DNA of 21,135 bases, taken from positions 1 through 21,135 of the forward strand of contig JAEUHU010000370.1 of assembly GCA_016793305.1 (NCBI GenBank), written 5' to 3'. Position 1 is the first letter of the stretch. Each line of letters opens with the position of its first letter. Origin of the DNA: Planctomycetota bacterium. Its GTDB lineage: Bacteria > Planctomycetota > UBA1135 > UBA2386. Positions 1-7,623 of this stretch are shown here, in pieces. The translations under genes and the position numbers were made by a program. The notes under the pieces are model-generated. The model saw only the letters and a program-made list of their open reading frames with translations. It ran no database searches and was not told the DNA's origin.

Positions 1-1280
1 TCGGGGCAGCCGAACGCGTCGCGCAGCACCTGCGCGAGGTAGCGCTCGTACTGGCCGCGGAACAGCCGTGGCTCGTTGACGAACACCAGCACGGACAGCG
101 GCTCGGTGTCGGTCTGGGTGCCGTAGAACAGCTTCGGGAAGTGCCCCCCCGACGACGGCAGCAGGCGATCGCGCGCGCTCTGCAGCACCTTGTTGAGCCT
201 GCCGGTCGGCATCTCGACGCGTGTCTGCTCGCGCAGCTCGAACAGCAGCTCCAGCATGCCCTCGACGTTGGTGCCGTCCTGGGCCGACAGGAACACGACC
301 GGCGCATGGTCGATGCCGGGCAGCTGTTGCTTGATGTAGGCGTCCCACTTCTTCAGGTCGAGCTCTGGCGCCAGGTCGATCTTGTTGCCGACCAGGACCA
401 CCGGCTTGTGCTGTTCGACGCAGTAGGCCGACAGCGCCTTGTCGACCTGGCTGATCGGTTCGCGCACGTCGAACATGTGCACGCAGACGTGGGCGCGACG
501 GATGCTGTCGTTGCTGCGGTTGTGCGCGAACAGCTCGATCGCGTGCTCGAGGCTCTTCTTCTTTCGCACGCCAGCAGTGTCGATCGCCACGAGGCGCTTG
601 CCGTCGAAGTCGAACGCCACGTCGACCGCGTCGCGGGTCGTGCCCGGCAGCTCCGAGACGATCACGCGCTCGGCACCGGCGAGGCGGTTCACCATCGTCG
701 ACTTGCCGGAGTTGCGCTTGCCGATGATGGCGAACCGCAGGGTGTCGCCGGCCTCGGGATCCTCGTCCTCGACCGGCGAGTGCGGCGGCAGGGCTGCCAG
801 CGTGGCCGCGAGCAGGTCCTGGATGCCGAACCCTTCCTTCGCGCTGATCGGCAGCGGCGCGCCGAACCCGAGCCGCTCCCAGACGGCGATGCCGAGCTCG
901 TCGTGGAAGCCCTCGACCTTGTTGGCGACCAGCAGCGTCGGCTTGCCGAGCCGCCGCAGCCGTCGCGCGACCAGGTCGTCGCCCGGCACACGCCCTTCCT
1001 TGCCGTCGACCACGAACAGCACCACGTCGGCCGAGTCGAGCGCGAACTGGATCTGCGCCTCGACGTGGTCCTTCAACAGCGCCTCGTCGACCATGCCGAG
1101 CCCGCCGGTGTCGACCAGTTCGAAGCGGCGGCCTTCGTGGGCGACCACGACCGTGACCCGGTCGCGGGTCACCCCGGCCGTCGGTTCGACGATGGCGACA
1201 CGGCGCCCGACGAGCCGGTTGAAGAGGCTCGACTTGCCGACGTTGGGCCGGCCGATGATGGCGACGCGAGGGATGTGCAC
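1..1280 (-). CDS. der: Ribosome-assembly GTPase Der (EngA), 3' end cut by window
   Basis: Double-GTPase factor needed for 50S ribosomal subunit maturation. 426 complete codons are visible. The first G domain has G1 GRPNVGKS (residues 10-17), a DTGG switch, NKVE and an SAKEG G5. An acidic linker leads to the second G domain with GKRNSGKST, DTAGVRKK, NKID and SAQDG. A C-terminal KH-like domain follows and runs off the window at FVNEPRLF...LRDAFGCP; by comparison with family members about 15-20 residues are missing. The start is the GTG at 1280, because the first G domain begins a few residues later and no better start is seen; no Shine-Dalgarno lies upstream, but a TATCCT box is at 1296-1301 (minus). 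The second G1 has Arg-Asn-Ser where most Der proteins have Pro-Asn-Val; the GTP-contacting Gly-Lys-Ser is kept. Family assignment is very secure. Confidence 0.96.
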   Translation of the reverse strand, partial: MHIPRVAIIGRPNVGKSSLFNRLVGRRVAIVEPTAGVTRDRVTVVVAHEGRRFELVDTGGLGMVDEALLKDHVEAQIQFALDSADVVLFVVDGKEGRVPGDDLVARRLRRLGKPTLLVANKVEGFHDELGIAVWERLGFGAPLPISAKEGFGIQDLLAATLAALPPHSPVEDEDPEAGDTLRFAIIGKRNSGKSTMVNRLAGAERVIVSELPGTTRDAVDVAFDFDGKRLVAIDTAGVRKKKSLEHAIELFAHNRSNDSIRRAHVCVHMFDVREPISQVDKALSAYCVEQHKPVVLVGNKIDLAPELDLKKWDAYIKQQLPGIDHAPVVFLSAQDGTNVEGMLELLFELREQTRVEMPTGRLNKVLQSARDRLLPSSGGHFPKLFYGTQTDTEPLSVLVFVNEPRLFRGQYERYLAQVLRDAFGCP

Positions 1281-1401
1281 GGGGAAGGGGCGAAGAGGAT
1301 AGCGAGCGGCCCGTGCCGACGACAGCCCGGAGACGAAGCCCTTGGCAAGGCGCCCGCCGGCTCCCGCCGAGACCGACCATCGCAACGACTTGCACCCGGC
1401 T

Positions 1402-1959
1402 ATGGTCCCCAGCATGCCGCCCGACCTGCTGATGACGCTGACCCGACGCTACCTCGAGCCACACCGCCACTACCACGGCATCGAGCACATCGCCGGGATG
1501 CTGCACGCCGGTCGCGACCTGCCGCTCGACGACGTCCAGGTGATGGCGATCTGGTTCCACGACGCGGTCTACGAGCCCCGCAGCCGCACCAACGAAGCCG
1601 ACAGCGCCGCCCTGGCCGAACGCCTCCTGGGAGCGATCGGCTGGGCCGGAGCGGCGGTGGCGCGCGTCGCAGCCATCGTGCGCGACACCGCCCGGCACGA
1701 GCCGACCGTTCCCGGCAGCGCCGAAGTGCTCGATCTCGACCTGATGTCGCTGGCCTTGCCCTGGCCCGAGTTCACCCGCAACACGGACCGGATCCGCGCC
1801 GAGTTCACGCACGTGCCCGACACCGAGTTCGCCCGCGGCCGGGCCGAGTTCTTCCGGGGCATGTTGCAGCGCCCCCGCTTGTTCCACAGCCCCTTCGGGG
1901 TCCCGTTCGAGGCCGCTGCCCGGGCCAACCTGGAGCGCGCCTCGGGGCTCGCCGGGTGA
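1402..1959 (+). CDS. HD-domain predicted metal-dependent phosphohydrolase (COG4339-like)
   Basis: Small soluble protein of 185 residues from the ATG at 1402. It resembles the stand-alone HD-superfamily proteins that begin with a ...RYLEPHRHYHG..H segment. Visible metal-ligand candidates are His25 and His29 (YHGIEH), the central His53-Asp54 pair (WFHDAVY), Asn64-Glu65 and Asp111/Asp113 (LDLDLMSL). The substrate is unknown; family members are usually annotated only as predicted phosphohydrolases. In-frame ATGs also occur at 1414 and 1432, and a TTG at 1342 would add 20 Arg/Pro-rich residues without family similarity. No ribosome-binding site precedes any of them. A TATGGT box at 1401-1406 would suit a leaderless start at 1414, but no -35 partner is evident. 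It is divergent from der. Confidence 0.8.
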   Translation: MVPSMPPDLLMTLTRRYLEPHRHYHGIEHIAGMLHAGRDLPLDDVQVMAIWFHDAVYEPRSRTNEADSAALAERLLGAIGWAGAAVARVAAIVRDTARHEPTVPGSAEVLDLDLMSLALPWPEFTRNTDRIRAEFTHVPDTEFARGRAEFFRGMLQRPRLFHSPFGVPFEAAARANLERASGLAG

Positions 1960-2044
1960 GATCCACCCGTTGCCACCGCTCCGGTCTCAAGAAGTGTCGA
2001 GGGTTCGACCGATGCGATTGCCATCGGGCCAGGAACCCCGAAAT

Positions 2045-2050
2045 GGAGAG
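2045..2050 (+). promoter_or_regulatory. Shine-Dalgarno for the response regulator gene
   Basis: GGAGAG lies 6 nt before the ATG at 2057. It is one of very few good Shine-Dalgarno sites in the window and fixes the start of the downstream gene against the longer in-frame reading from 1970. Confidence 0.75.
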
Positions 2051-2056
2051 CTTCGC

Positions 2057-2716
2057 ATGTTGGGACCGAAGAACCGGGAGAACACCAATCCTGCCGCGGT
2101 GAGTCCGCCCACCCAGCGTCCGCTGGTGCGCGTGGTCGACGACGAGCCGTCGATCCAGCACCTGTTCGCCAAGATGGCGGACCTCGGCGGCTTCGACTGT
2201 GCGCCGAGCCTGCTGGCGCAGCACCTGCTGGACACACTGGACGAAACGCGCCCAGGCTGCATCGTCGTCGACCTGGTGCTTCCCGACCGCACCGGGCTCG
2301 AACTGCTCCAGGAACTGTCGACCCGCGGCTGCAAGCTGCCGGTGGTGTTCATGAGCGGCATGGCCCGCGTCGCCGAGGCGGTGCGCGCCCTGAAGCTCGG
2401 CAGCATCGACTTCCTCGAGAAGCCGTTCGAGTTGCAGACGATGATCGAAGCGGTTCGCCGCGCGATCGAGATCGATCGCCGGAACCGGCAAGCCGGCAAC
2501 GACCGCCATGACATCGAGAACCGCTTCGGGTCGCTGACGCCGCGCGAATGCGAAGTCATGGAAGAGATCGTGCGAGGTGCTGCCAACAAGGAGGTCGCCT
2601 CGAAGCTCGGCCTCAGCCCGAAGACCGTCGAGGTCCACCGCGCCAACGTGATGCGCAAGACCCGCGCCCGGTCGCTCGCCGAACTCGTGCGCCTGCACGT
2701 GCACGTGCACAGCTGA
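2057..2716 (+). CDS. FixJ/NarL-type two-component response regulator
   Basis: Transcription factor of 219 residues. The N-terminal receiver domain (about residues 22-140) has the acidic pair Asp28/Asp29, the phosphoacceptor Asp72 in VVDLVLPD, the conserved Ser of FMSGM and the Lys of the LEKPF motif. The C-terminal LuxR-type HTH (about 158-215) reads LTPRECEVM...LGLSPKTVEVHR. The combination and the spacing are those of the FixJ/TtrR group. The start at 2057 is set by a GGAGAG site; the first 20 residues are a polar leader. No histidine kinase gene is in the window, so the regulator is an orphan here and its targets are unknown. The C terminus ends in HVHVHS, encoded by a short GCACGT repeat. 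It converges with the thioredoxin gene with 45 nt between stops and no clear terminator hairpin. Confidence 0.92.
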   Translation: MLGPKNRENTNPAAVSPPTQRPLVRVVDDEPSIQHLFAKMADLGGFDCAPSLLAQHLLDTLDETRPGCIVVDLVLPDRTGLELLQELSTRGCKLPVVFMSGMARVAEAVRALKLGSIDFLEKPFELQTMIEAVRRAIEIDRRNRQAGNDRHDIENRFGSLTPRECEVMEEIVRGAANKEVASKLGLSPKTVEVHRANVMRKTRARSLAELVRLHVHVHS

Positions 2717-2761
2717 CCGCGCCAGCGGGCGAGGCGGTCCTGCTGCGCAACCGGCACGACG

Positions 2762-3541
2762 CTAGTACAGCAGCGTCGCCAGGCGGCGGCGGTAGTCGTC
2801 CAGCCGTTCGTCCAGTTCGCCGATCACCGCGAAGCACAGCAACATCGCCTTGCGCGCGAGCCCGCCGCGGAACGACTTGTCGGCCGCGACCGACTCCAGG
2901 ATCGCCGCCATGGCGCCATCGAGATCGCCGGCGAGCATCCGTTGGCGCGCGCGCAGCAGCGCCTGCTCGGCGGTGGCTCCGGTGGCGACCAACGGGTCCG
3001 ACAACCACTCGGCCCCACTGCGCAGCCGCTGCGCCGCTTCGTAGCCGTCGTCCTCCTCGGGGAAGCCCTCGAGGGCCACCACGATGCCCGCCGCATCGCC
3101 GGCCTTGGCCGCCGCTTTGGCCCGCTGCAGCCGCGCGGCAGGGCTGTTCGGATCGACGGGAGCCGGAGCCGGCGGCGCTTCGGCCGTCGGCAGCACCATC
3201 GGCTCGATGCCGTTCCTCTGCAGGAACTGCCGCACTTCCTTCTCGGGCAGGGCCCCGTTGAACGCGTCGACCGGCCGCCCCCCGTCGACCAGCACGCAGA
3301 ACGGAATGCCCTGCACGCCGAACGCGTAGGCGAGGTCCTGTTCGCGGTCCGAGTCGACCTTGCCGAGCACGAAGGCGCCGGCGTACTCGTTCGCCAGCTT
3401 CTCCAGCACCGGACCGAGCGTGCGACACGGCCCGCACCACGCCGCCCAGAAGTCGAGCAGCACCGGCCGGGTCATCGACTGTTCGACGACGTCCTTCTGG
3501 AACACAGCGGCCGTCACGTCGCGCACATGGGAAGCGGTCAT
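2762..3541 (-). CDS. Thioredoxin-domain/TPR protein, CnoX (YbbN)-like
   Basis: Cytoplasmic protein of 259 residues with no signal peptide. Residues 8-110 form a thioredoxin fold with an intact redox motif Trp35-Cys36-Gly37-Pro38-Cys39 and the cis-Pro80 of GIPFCVL. After an Ala/Pro linker (about 116-130), residues 132-259 form helical TPR-like repeats. This is the layout of CnoX/YbbN, a chaperedoxin that protects proteins from overoxidation and passes clients to GroEL or DnaK. E. coli CnoX lacks a dithiol active site of this kind, so this version is probably redox-active. A good sigma70-like promoter (3550-3578) ends 8 nt before the ATG, predicting a leaderless transcript. The gene stands alone between a convergent regulator gene and a 245-nt upstream spacer. 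Confidence 0.88.
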   Translation of the reverse strand: MTASHVRDVTAAVFQKDVVEQSMTRPVLLDFWAAWCGPCRTLGPVLEKLANEYAGAFVLGKVDSDREQDLAYAFGVQGIPFCVLVDGGRPVDAFNGALPEKEVRQFLQRNGIEPMVLPTAEAPPAPAPVDPNSPAARLQRAKAAAKAGDAAGIVVALEGFPEEDDGYEAAQRLRSGAEWLSDPLVATGATAEQALLRARQRMLAGDLDGAMAAILESVAADKSFRGGLARKAMLLCFAVIGELDERLDDYRRRLATLLY

Positions 3542-3549
3542 GGGCGCCG

Positions 3550-3578
3550 TCTGTAGGAGCTCCGTCGCCCGCCGTCAA
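3550..3578 (-). promoter_or_regulatory. Putative sigma70-like promoter, leaderless, for the thioredoxin gene
   Basis: On the minus strand TTGACG (3573-3578, 5/6 to consensus) and TACAGA (3550-3555, 3/6) are separated by 17 bp. Only 8 nt lie between the -10 box and the ATG (3541), so transcription would begin at or within a base or two of the start codon. This is a sequence match only. Confidence 0.42.
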
Positions 3579-3692
3579 CGAATCGGCTCCGCCTGTCGTT
3601 TCGCGGCCGCTACGAACGAGGGCCGGCAGCCCAGCTCCGCCACGCGAAGCACGGCACGAACGCCTCGGCACGCCGGTTGTCTCTGCTGCGCA

Positions 3693-3760
3693 CCGGCTCG
3701 AGGCCACGCATGTCCAGGGATGGGATGCGTGCGAGAGAGGCGACCGATGCCTCGAGCCGG
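3693..3760. repeat. Nested inverted repeat in the 245-nt spacer
   Basis: Outer arms 3693-3704 and 3749-3760 are perfectly complementary over 12 bp (CCGGCTCGAGGC/GCCTCGAGCCGG). Directly inside the left arm, 3705-3711 (CACGCAT) pairs with 3725-3731 (ATGCGTG), 7/7, with a 13-nt loop. This gives a near-continuous 19-bp stem with a 17-nt bulge on one side. It lies between the stop of the 3787-4644 gene and the thioredoxin start and has no U tract, so it is either a terminator-like hairpin or a 5' leader structure. The rest of 3542-3786 holds only the thioredoxin promoter. Confidence 0.7.
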
Positions 3761-3786
3761 CGTTTCCCTCGGCCGCCGCTCGCCGC

Positions 3787-4644
3787 CTAGGCGTGCACGC
3801 CGATCGAACCGAGCACGGCGGTGATCAGTTCGAGCACGCCCCAGCCCAGCCCCACGAAGCCGAGCTGGATCGCGAACGCGATCAACGCGTTCAGCCTCGG
3901 CAGCTCGAACAGGGCACCCAGCCAGAACAACGCCAGGCTGGTGTTGGTCAGCAGCATCAGCGCGACCGTCAGGTCGTTCACGGCGACTCCGGCGACCTGC
4001 AGGAACGTCGTCAGCAGGTACCACGCGGCGACCCCGAAGCAGCGACCGAGGCTCGGGATCTCGGCGCCCGCGACGCGCACCGACAGTTGCACGACCAGCG
4101 TGGCACCGATCATCAGGATGAGGCCGAGGCTGAACCACTGGGCCGGAGCCGTCGGAGCGAGCCATGGATACGCGTGGTCGAGCGCCTCGAGCCGCCCCCG
4201 CAGCCGCGAAGTACGCAGGTCGTGCGGCAGCTGCGCGGCAGCCTCGGGATCGACCGGATCCTGCAGAGGTCCCCGCCAGGTGATGCGCGGTTTCGCCGGC
4301 GCCGACTCCTGCCCCGAGGCAGGACCAGCAGGCTCGGCCGGCGCGCTCGCCGGGATCCCGGCAGTCGGTTGCGGCGAAGCGTCGGCAGCAGCCCCATCCC
4401 CAGCTTCGCCTTCGGCAGGCTCCGTGCTCGATTCGAGCGGCCGGAAGCGACAGCTGCGGATGCGCGCCGCCTCGACGGCGAGCGTCGTCCCGTCGACCTG
4501 CAGCTGCAGCGTACGCAGGTCCATCGCCAGTACCTTGCCGACCACGACCTTGCCGTCGTCGAGTTCGACCGTCGCTTCGCGATCCTGGGCGGGTGCCAGG
4601 ACCCCGAGCGCCAGACACAACAGCGACAGCCAGAACCGCAACAT
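3787..4644 (-). CDS. Hypothetical secreted/membrane protein with four C-terminal TM helices
   Basis: I do not recognise a family. The 285-residue product starts with a signal peptide (residues 1-20, hydrophobic core WLSLLCLALGVL, likely cut near APAQ). A short beta-rich stretch follows (about 22-66, VELDDGKVVVGKVLAMDLRTL...), of the kind that reads like a small SH3-like or AMIN-type module. A Pro/Ala/Glu-rich linker spans about 70-120. Four hydrophobic segments at about 171-189, 203-222, 226-246 and 252-278 are typical of an inner-membrane helical bundle. The N-terminal part would therefore be periplasmic. The start ATG at 4644 opens straight into the signal peptide. The gene is divergent from 4795-5736, which also encodes an exported protein with a similar Ala/Pro linker, so the two may work together (inference). 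Confidence 0.72.
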   Translation of the reverse strand: MLRFWLSLLCLALGVLAPAQDREATVELDDGKVVVGKVLAMDLRTLQLQVDGTTLAVEAARIRSCRFRPLESSTEPAEGEAGDGAAADASPQPTAGIPASAPAEPAGPASGQESAPAKPRITWRGPLQDPVDPEAAAQLPHDLRTSRLRGRLEALDHAYPWLAPTAPAQWFSLGLILMIGATLVVQLSVRVAGAEIPSLGRCFGVAAWYLLTTFLQVAGVAVNDLTVALMLLTNTSLALFWLGALFELPRLNALIAFAIQLGFVGLGWGVLELITAVLGSIGVHA

Positions 4645-4735
4645 CGCGCCTGGATCGACGCCGCGTGCCGTGCGGCTTGAGGGCTGACCGAGGCGGCGCC
4701 GACCCGCCCGTCGCAGCGCTGGGACACAGCCGACC

Positions 4736-4764
4736 TTGGTGCGAACCGCGCAGGGGCCTACGCT
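4736..4764 (+). promoter_or_regulatory. Putative promoter for the 4795-5736 gene
   Basis: TTGGTG (4736-4741) and TACGCT (4759-4764) are separated by 17 bp in the 150-nt divergent spacer, 30 nt before the ATG at 4795. Each hexamer matches the sigma70 consensus at only 3/6, so support is weak and rests mainly on spacing and position. Confidence 0.3.
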
Positions 4765-4794
4765 GCGTCCAGGCCCAGAACGCCGCTGCCGCCC

Positions 4795-5736
4795 ATGAAG
4801 AGGATCCTCGCCCTGCTCCCGTCCGTCCTGCTGTCGGCCCAGGATCCACAGCCGACTCCACCCGCGGCCCCGCCACCCGCGGCCCCGTCGAGCGCGCCGC
4901 CTGCAGCGGACGCCGCGGCGCGCCCGGCGGATCTCGAAGCGTTCGCCGCGCGGCTCGACGCCGCCCACCACCCGAACGGGGCCGTGGCGCCGATCGAAGC
5001 GTTCACCGGTACGCTCGAACTGCACCTGCTCGACGCGAGCGCCGAACAGCGTGGCCAGGTCGACCTCGACGTGCGCTTCCTCGAGTGGCGCCAGCCCGGC
5101 AAGACGCGCGTGCGCCCGCTGCTGCGTTACCAGGTGCTCGAGGCCGGCAAGCCGATCGTGCGCGGCCGCGACCGCTTCGGCCCGTGGCAGCTGGTGCAGG
5201 GCAAGCCGACCGATCTCGACGACCGCCTGCCCCGAGACCGCGACGAGTGCGAACGGCACACCAACCTCGCCCGCCAACTGCTGCGCTTCCTCGACCCGGC
5301 AGCGGTCGTGCGCGGCCTGCAGCGGCCGAGTTCGGTGCGCGACGAGCCGCTGCTGGTCGAGCGCTCCGTGCGCGTCGAGTGCACGACGGTCGAAGGCGAC
5401 CTCGCGGCGTTCCCGCTGCTGCGACGAGCGGACGACGAGACCGCGGTGCACGTGAAGGTGTTCGTGACCAAGGCGGAGGGCCGGCTGCTGGCCGTCGACG
5501 CCTGGCCGGTGCACGACGGCCAGATCGAACCGACGCGCGGCGAACGGGTGCTGTTGCTCGACCTGCACGAACGCGACGGCGTGCTGGTGCCGCGCGAGGT
5601 CAAGCATCTGTTCCGTGACGAGGCCGGCAAGCTGCGTCTGCAGACGCGCGGGGTGCTGACGAAGCTGTCGCTGCGACCCGTGCTCGGCGCCGACGACTTC
5701 GACCGCACGCGCGAGAAGGCCTCAGAGCCGAGATGA
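4795..5736 (+). CDS. Hypothetical exported protein
   Basis: Product of 313 residues, family not recognised. A short signal peptide (MKRILALLPSVLLSAQ) is followed by a Pro/Ala-rich linker (about 17-43) that contains a 15-bp perfect tandem duplication. The rest (about 44-313) is a charged, beta-rich domain with alternating hydrophobic strands such as TGTLELHLLD, VDLDVRFLEW and RVLLLDLHERDG. That pattern recalls the LolA/LolB-like or outer-membrane lipoprotein-sorting folds often seen in planctomycete hypothetical proteins, but I cannot confirm this by eye. There is no Cys lipobox. It converges with mutL with 15 nt between stops. A divergently transcribed exported/membrane protein gene lies upstream. 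Confidence 0.72.
   Translation: MKRILALLPSVLLSAQDPQPTPPAAPPPAAPSSAPPAADAAARPADLEAFAARLDAAHHPNGAVAPIEAFTGTLELHLLDASAEQRGQVDLDVRFLEWRQPGKTRVRPLLRYQVLEAGKPIVRGRDRFGPWQLVQGKPTDLDDRLPRDRDECERHTNLARQLLRFLDPAAVVRGLQRPSSVRDEPLLVERSVRVECTTVEGDLAAFPLLRRADDETAVHVKVFVTKAEGRLLAVDAWPVHDGQIEPTRGERVLLLDLHERDGVLVPREVKHLFRDEAGKLRLQTRGVLTKLSLRPVLGADDFDRTREKASEPR
4858..4887 (+). repeat. 15-bp perfect tandem duplication, in frame
   Basis: Two identical copies (4858-4872 and 4873-4887) of CCACCCGCGGCCCCG sit inside the Pro/Ala linker of the exported protein and add one extra Pro-Pro-Ala-Ala-Pro unit. The unit is in frame, so copy-number change would alter only linker length. Confidence 0.9.
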
Positions 5737-5751
5737 CCGCGACCCGCTGCC

Positions 5752-7623
5752 TCAACAGCGGCGGCGGAAGTAGCGTTCGAGTTCGACGGTCGTGAAGGTC
5801 AGCACCGTCGGCCGGCCGTGCGGGCAGTTGTGCGGATGCTCGAGCAAAGCCGCGGCCGCCAGCAGCGCCTGGATCTCGGCGTCGCCGAGCCGGTCGCCAC
5901 TCATGATCGCCGATCGACACGCCATCGAATGGAACCGTTCGGCGATCTGCTCGCGCAAGGGCGCCGCGTCCGCCGCCTCGTCGTCGACCAGCAACGCGCG
6001 GACCAGCTTCTTCGGTTCGACCTTGGCGAGCACCGTCGGCACGCCGTGCACCGCGACGGTCGACGGCCCGAACGGCTCGACCAGCAGGCCCTCGGCGGCG
6101 AGCGCATCCTGCACCGAGCCGAGCCAGGCCAACTCGCGCGGTGTCACCTCGACGACGGTCGGCACCAGCAGGCGCTGCACCTGCACGGCGCGCGCCCGAT
6201 GCTGGGCCCGCAGCTGCTCGTAGACGACCCGTTCGTGCAGCGCGTGCTGGTCGACGACCAGCAGACCGTCCGGGCCCTCGAGCAGGAGGTAGAGATCCAT
6301 CACCTGCAGGTAGCGTCCGCTGACGCGCTGGAACGGGTTGGCGCGAGCCCCCGACGGGTTCGCCGGTGGCGCCGAAGTCGCTGGCCCCGCCGCCCCGGCG
6401 GCTGCCGAACCGGCGCCGGGAACGGTCCTCGCGGACGACGGTGGCGCTGCCGTTTCGCGCACCAGGTCCGACGTCGAGGACTGCGCCCGTGCGGCGAACG
6501 GAGTCGGCTCGTCGGCAGCCGGCCGCGCGGGCGGCGCGGGCGGCGCCTCGAACAACGACGGGCCGAACTGCGGGAAGCCCGAGCGGGCGCGCGGCAGCTC
6601 GGGCGACAGCACGACCCCGCCGACGCCGGCACCGAGCCCGAGTCGCGCCTGCAGGGCCGCGCGCACCGTCTCGTGCAGGCAACCGGCGACCTTGCGCGAC
6701 TCGACGAAGCGCACCTCGGCCTTGCGCGGGTGCACGTTCACGTCGACCTGGTCGGGCGGCAGTACCACCTGCAGCACGTAGATCGGGAAGCGCCCGCCGA
6801 GCAGGTGCTCGCGGTAGGCCTGCCGCACCGCGTGCAAGGCGCTCGACTCGCGCGCCAAGCGCCCGTTCACGAAGGTCAACTCGAGCTTGCCGTCGCGCCG
6901 CGCCAGGTCCGGCTCGCCGATCACGCCTACCACCGACAGGCCGGGGAACGAGCGCGACACCGGCAGCAGGCCGCGGCCCAGTTCGTCGCCGAAGCAGCGC
7001 TGGAAGCGCTGCGCCAAGGTCTCACCGCGCGGCAGGCGCAGCACTTCGCGTTCGTCCGCGACGAACGTGAAGTCGACGTCGAGTCGCGCCAGCGCCAGCT
7101 CGGCGACCAGTTCCTGGATGCGCGCCCGCTCGGCGTGGGCCGCCTTCAGGAAGCGCCGCCGCGCCGGCACGTTGAAGAACAGGTCGCGCACTTCGAGGCG
7201 CGTGCCCTCCGGACACCCGCACGGCTGCGGCGCCGTCTCGACCCCGCCGTCGCAGCGGATCTCCCAGCCTTCGTCCGAACCGCGACGACGGCTCTGGATC
7301 CGCGCCCGCGCCACCGCCCCGATCGACGCCAGCGCTTCGCCGCGGAAGCCCAGGCTGGCGATGTGGTCGAGGTCGCCGACGTCCCGCAGCTTGCTGGTCG
7401 CGTGGCTCGCGAACGCCAACGGCAGGTCCTCGGGCAGGAAGCCGTCGCCGTCGTCGGCGATCAGGATCGACTCGGCGCCGCCGGCGCGGATCTCGACGCG
7501 TACGCGGCTCGCCCCGGCATCGAGCGAGTTCTCGACCAGCTCCTTCACCACCGACGACGGCCGCTCGACGACCTCGCCGGCGGCGATCTGGTTGACGACG
7601 GACGGTGGCAGCTTCTGGATCAC
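5752..7623 (-). CDS. mutL: DNA mismatch repair protein MutL (endonuclease type)
   Basis: Mismatch-repair mediator of 623 residues. The N-terminal GHKL ATPase carries the family opening IQKLPPSVVNQIAAGEVV, the Glu-Asn of ELVENSLDAG, the DDGDG motif and the GFRGEALASI lid. A Pro/Ala-rich linker of about 100 residues follows. The C-terminal dimerisation/endonuclease domain has DQHALHERVVYE (from residue 458), which fits the DQHA(x)2E(x)4E nicking motif, plus ACRSAI (568-573) and CPHGRP (600-605), the zinc-site motifs. It should therefore nick DNA itself, as in bacteria without MutH. The start is GTG 7623, whose GTGA overlaps the holA stop codon and implies translational coupling; a longer reading to 7674 runs into holA. 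No mutS is present in the window. Confidence 0.97.
   Translation of the reverse strand: MIQKLPPSVVNQIAAGEVVERPSSVVKELVENSLDAGASRVRVEIRAGGAESILIADDGDGFLPEDLPLAFASHATSKLRDVGDLDHIASLGFRGEALASIGAVARARIQSRRRGSDEGWEIRCDGGVETAPQPCGCPEGTRLEVRDLFFNVPARRRFLKAAHAERARIQELVAELALARLDVDFTFVADEREVLRLPRGETLAQRFQRCFGDELGRGLLPVSRSFPGLSVVGVIGEPDLARRDGKLELTFVNGRLARESSALHAVRQAYREHLLGGRFPIYVLQVVLPPDQVDVNVHPRKAEVRFVESRKVAGCLHETVRAALQARLGLGAGVGGVVLSPELPRARSGFPQFGPSLFEAPPAPPARPAADEPTPFAARAQSSTSDLVRETAAPPSSARTVPGAGSAAAGAAGPATSAPPANPSGARANPFQRVSGRYLQVMDLYLLLEGPDGLLVVDQHALHERVVYEQLRAQHRARAVQVQRLLVPTVVEVTPRELAWLGSVQDALAAEGLLVEPFGPSTVAVHGVPTVLAKVEPKKLVRALLVDDEAADAAPLREQIAERFHSMACRSAIMSGDRLGDAEIQALLAAAALLEHPHNCPHGRPTVLTFTTVELERYFRRRC

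Noticed and set aside
141..2102. 653-codon open frame on the plus strand
   Set aside because: Antisense to der and out of frame with the HD gene; low-complexity composition only.
2717..2761. Possible terminator between the response regulator and thioredoxin genes
   Set aside because: Only a 4-bp CCGC/GCGG stem could be found and no U tract.
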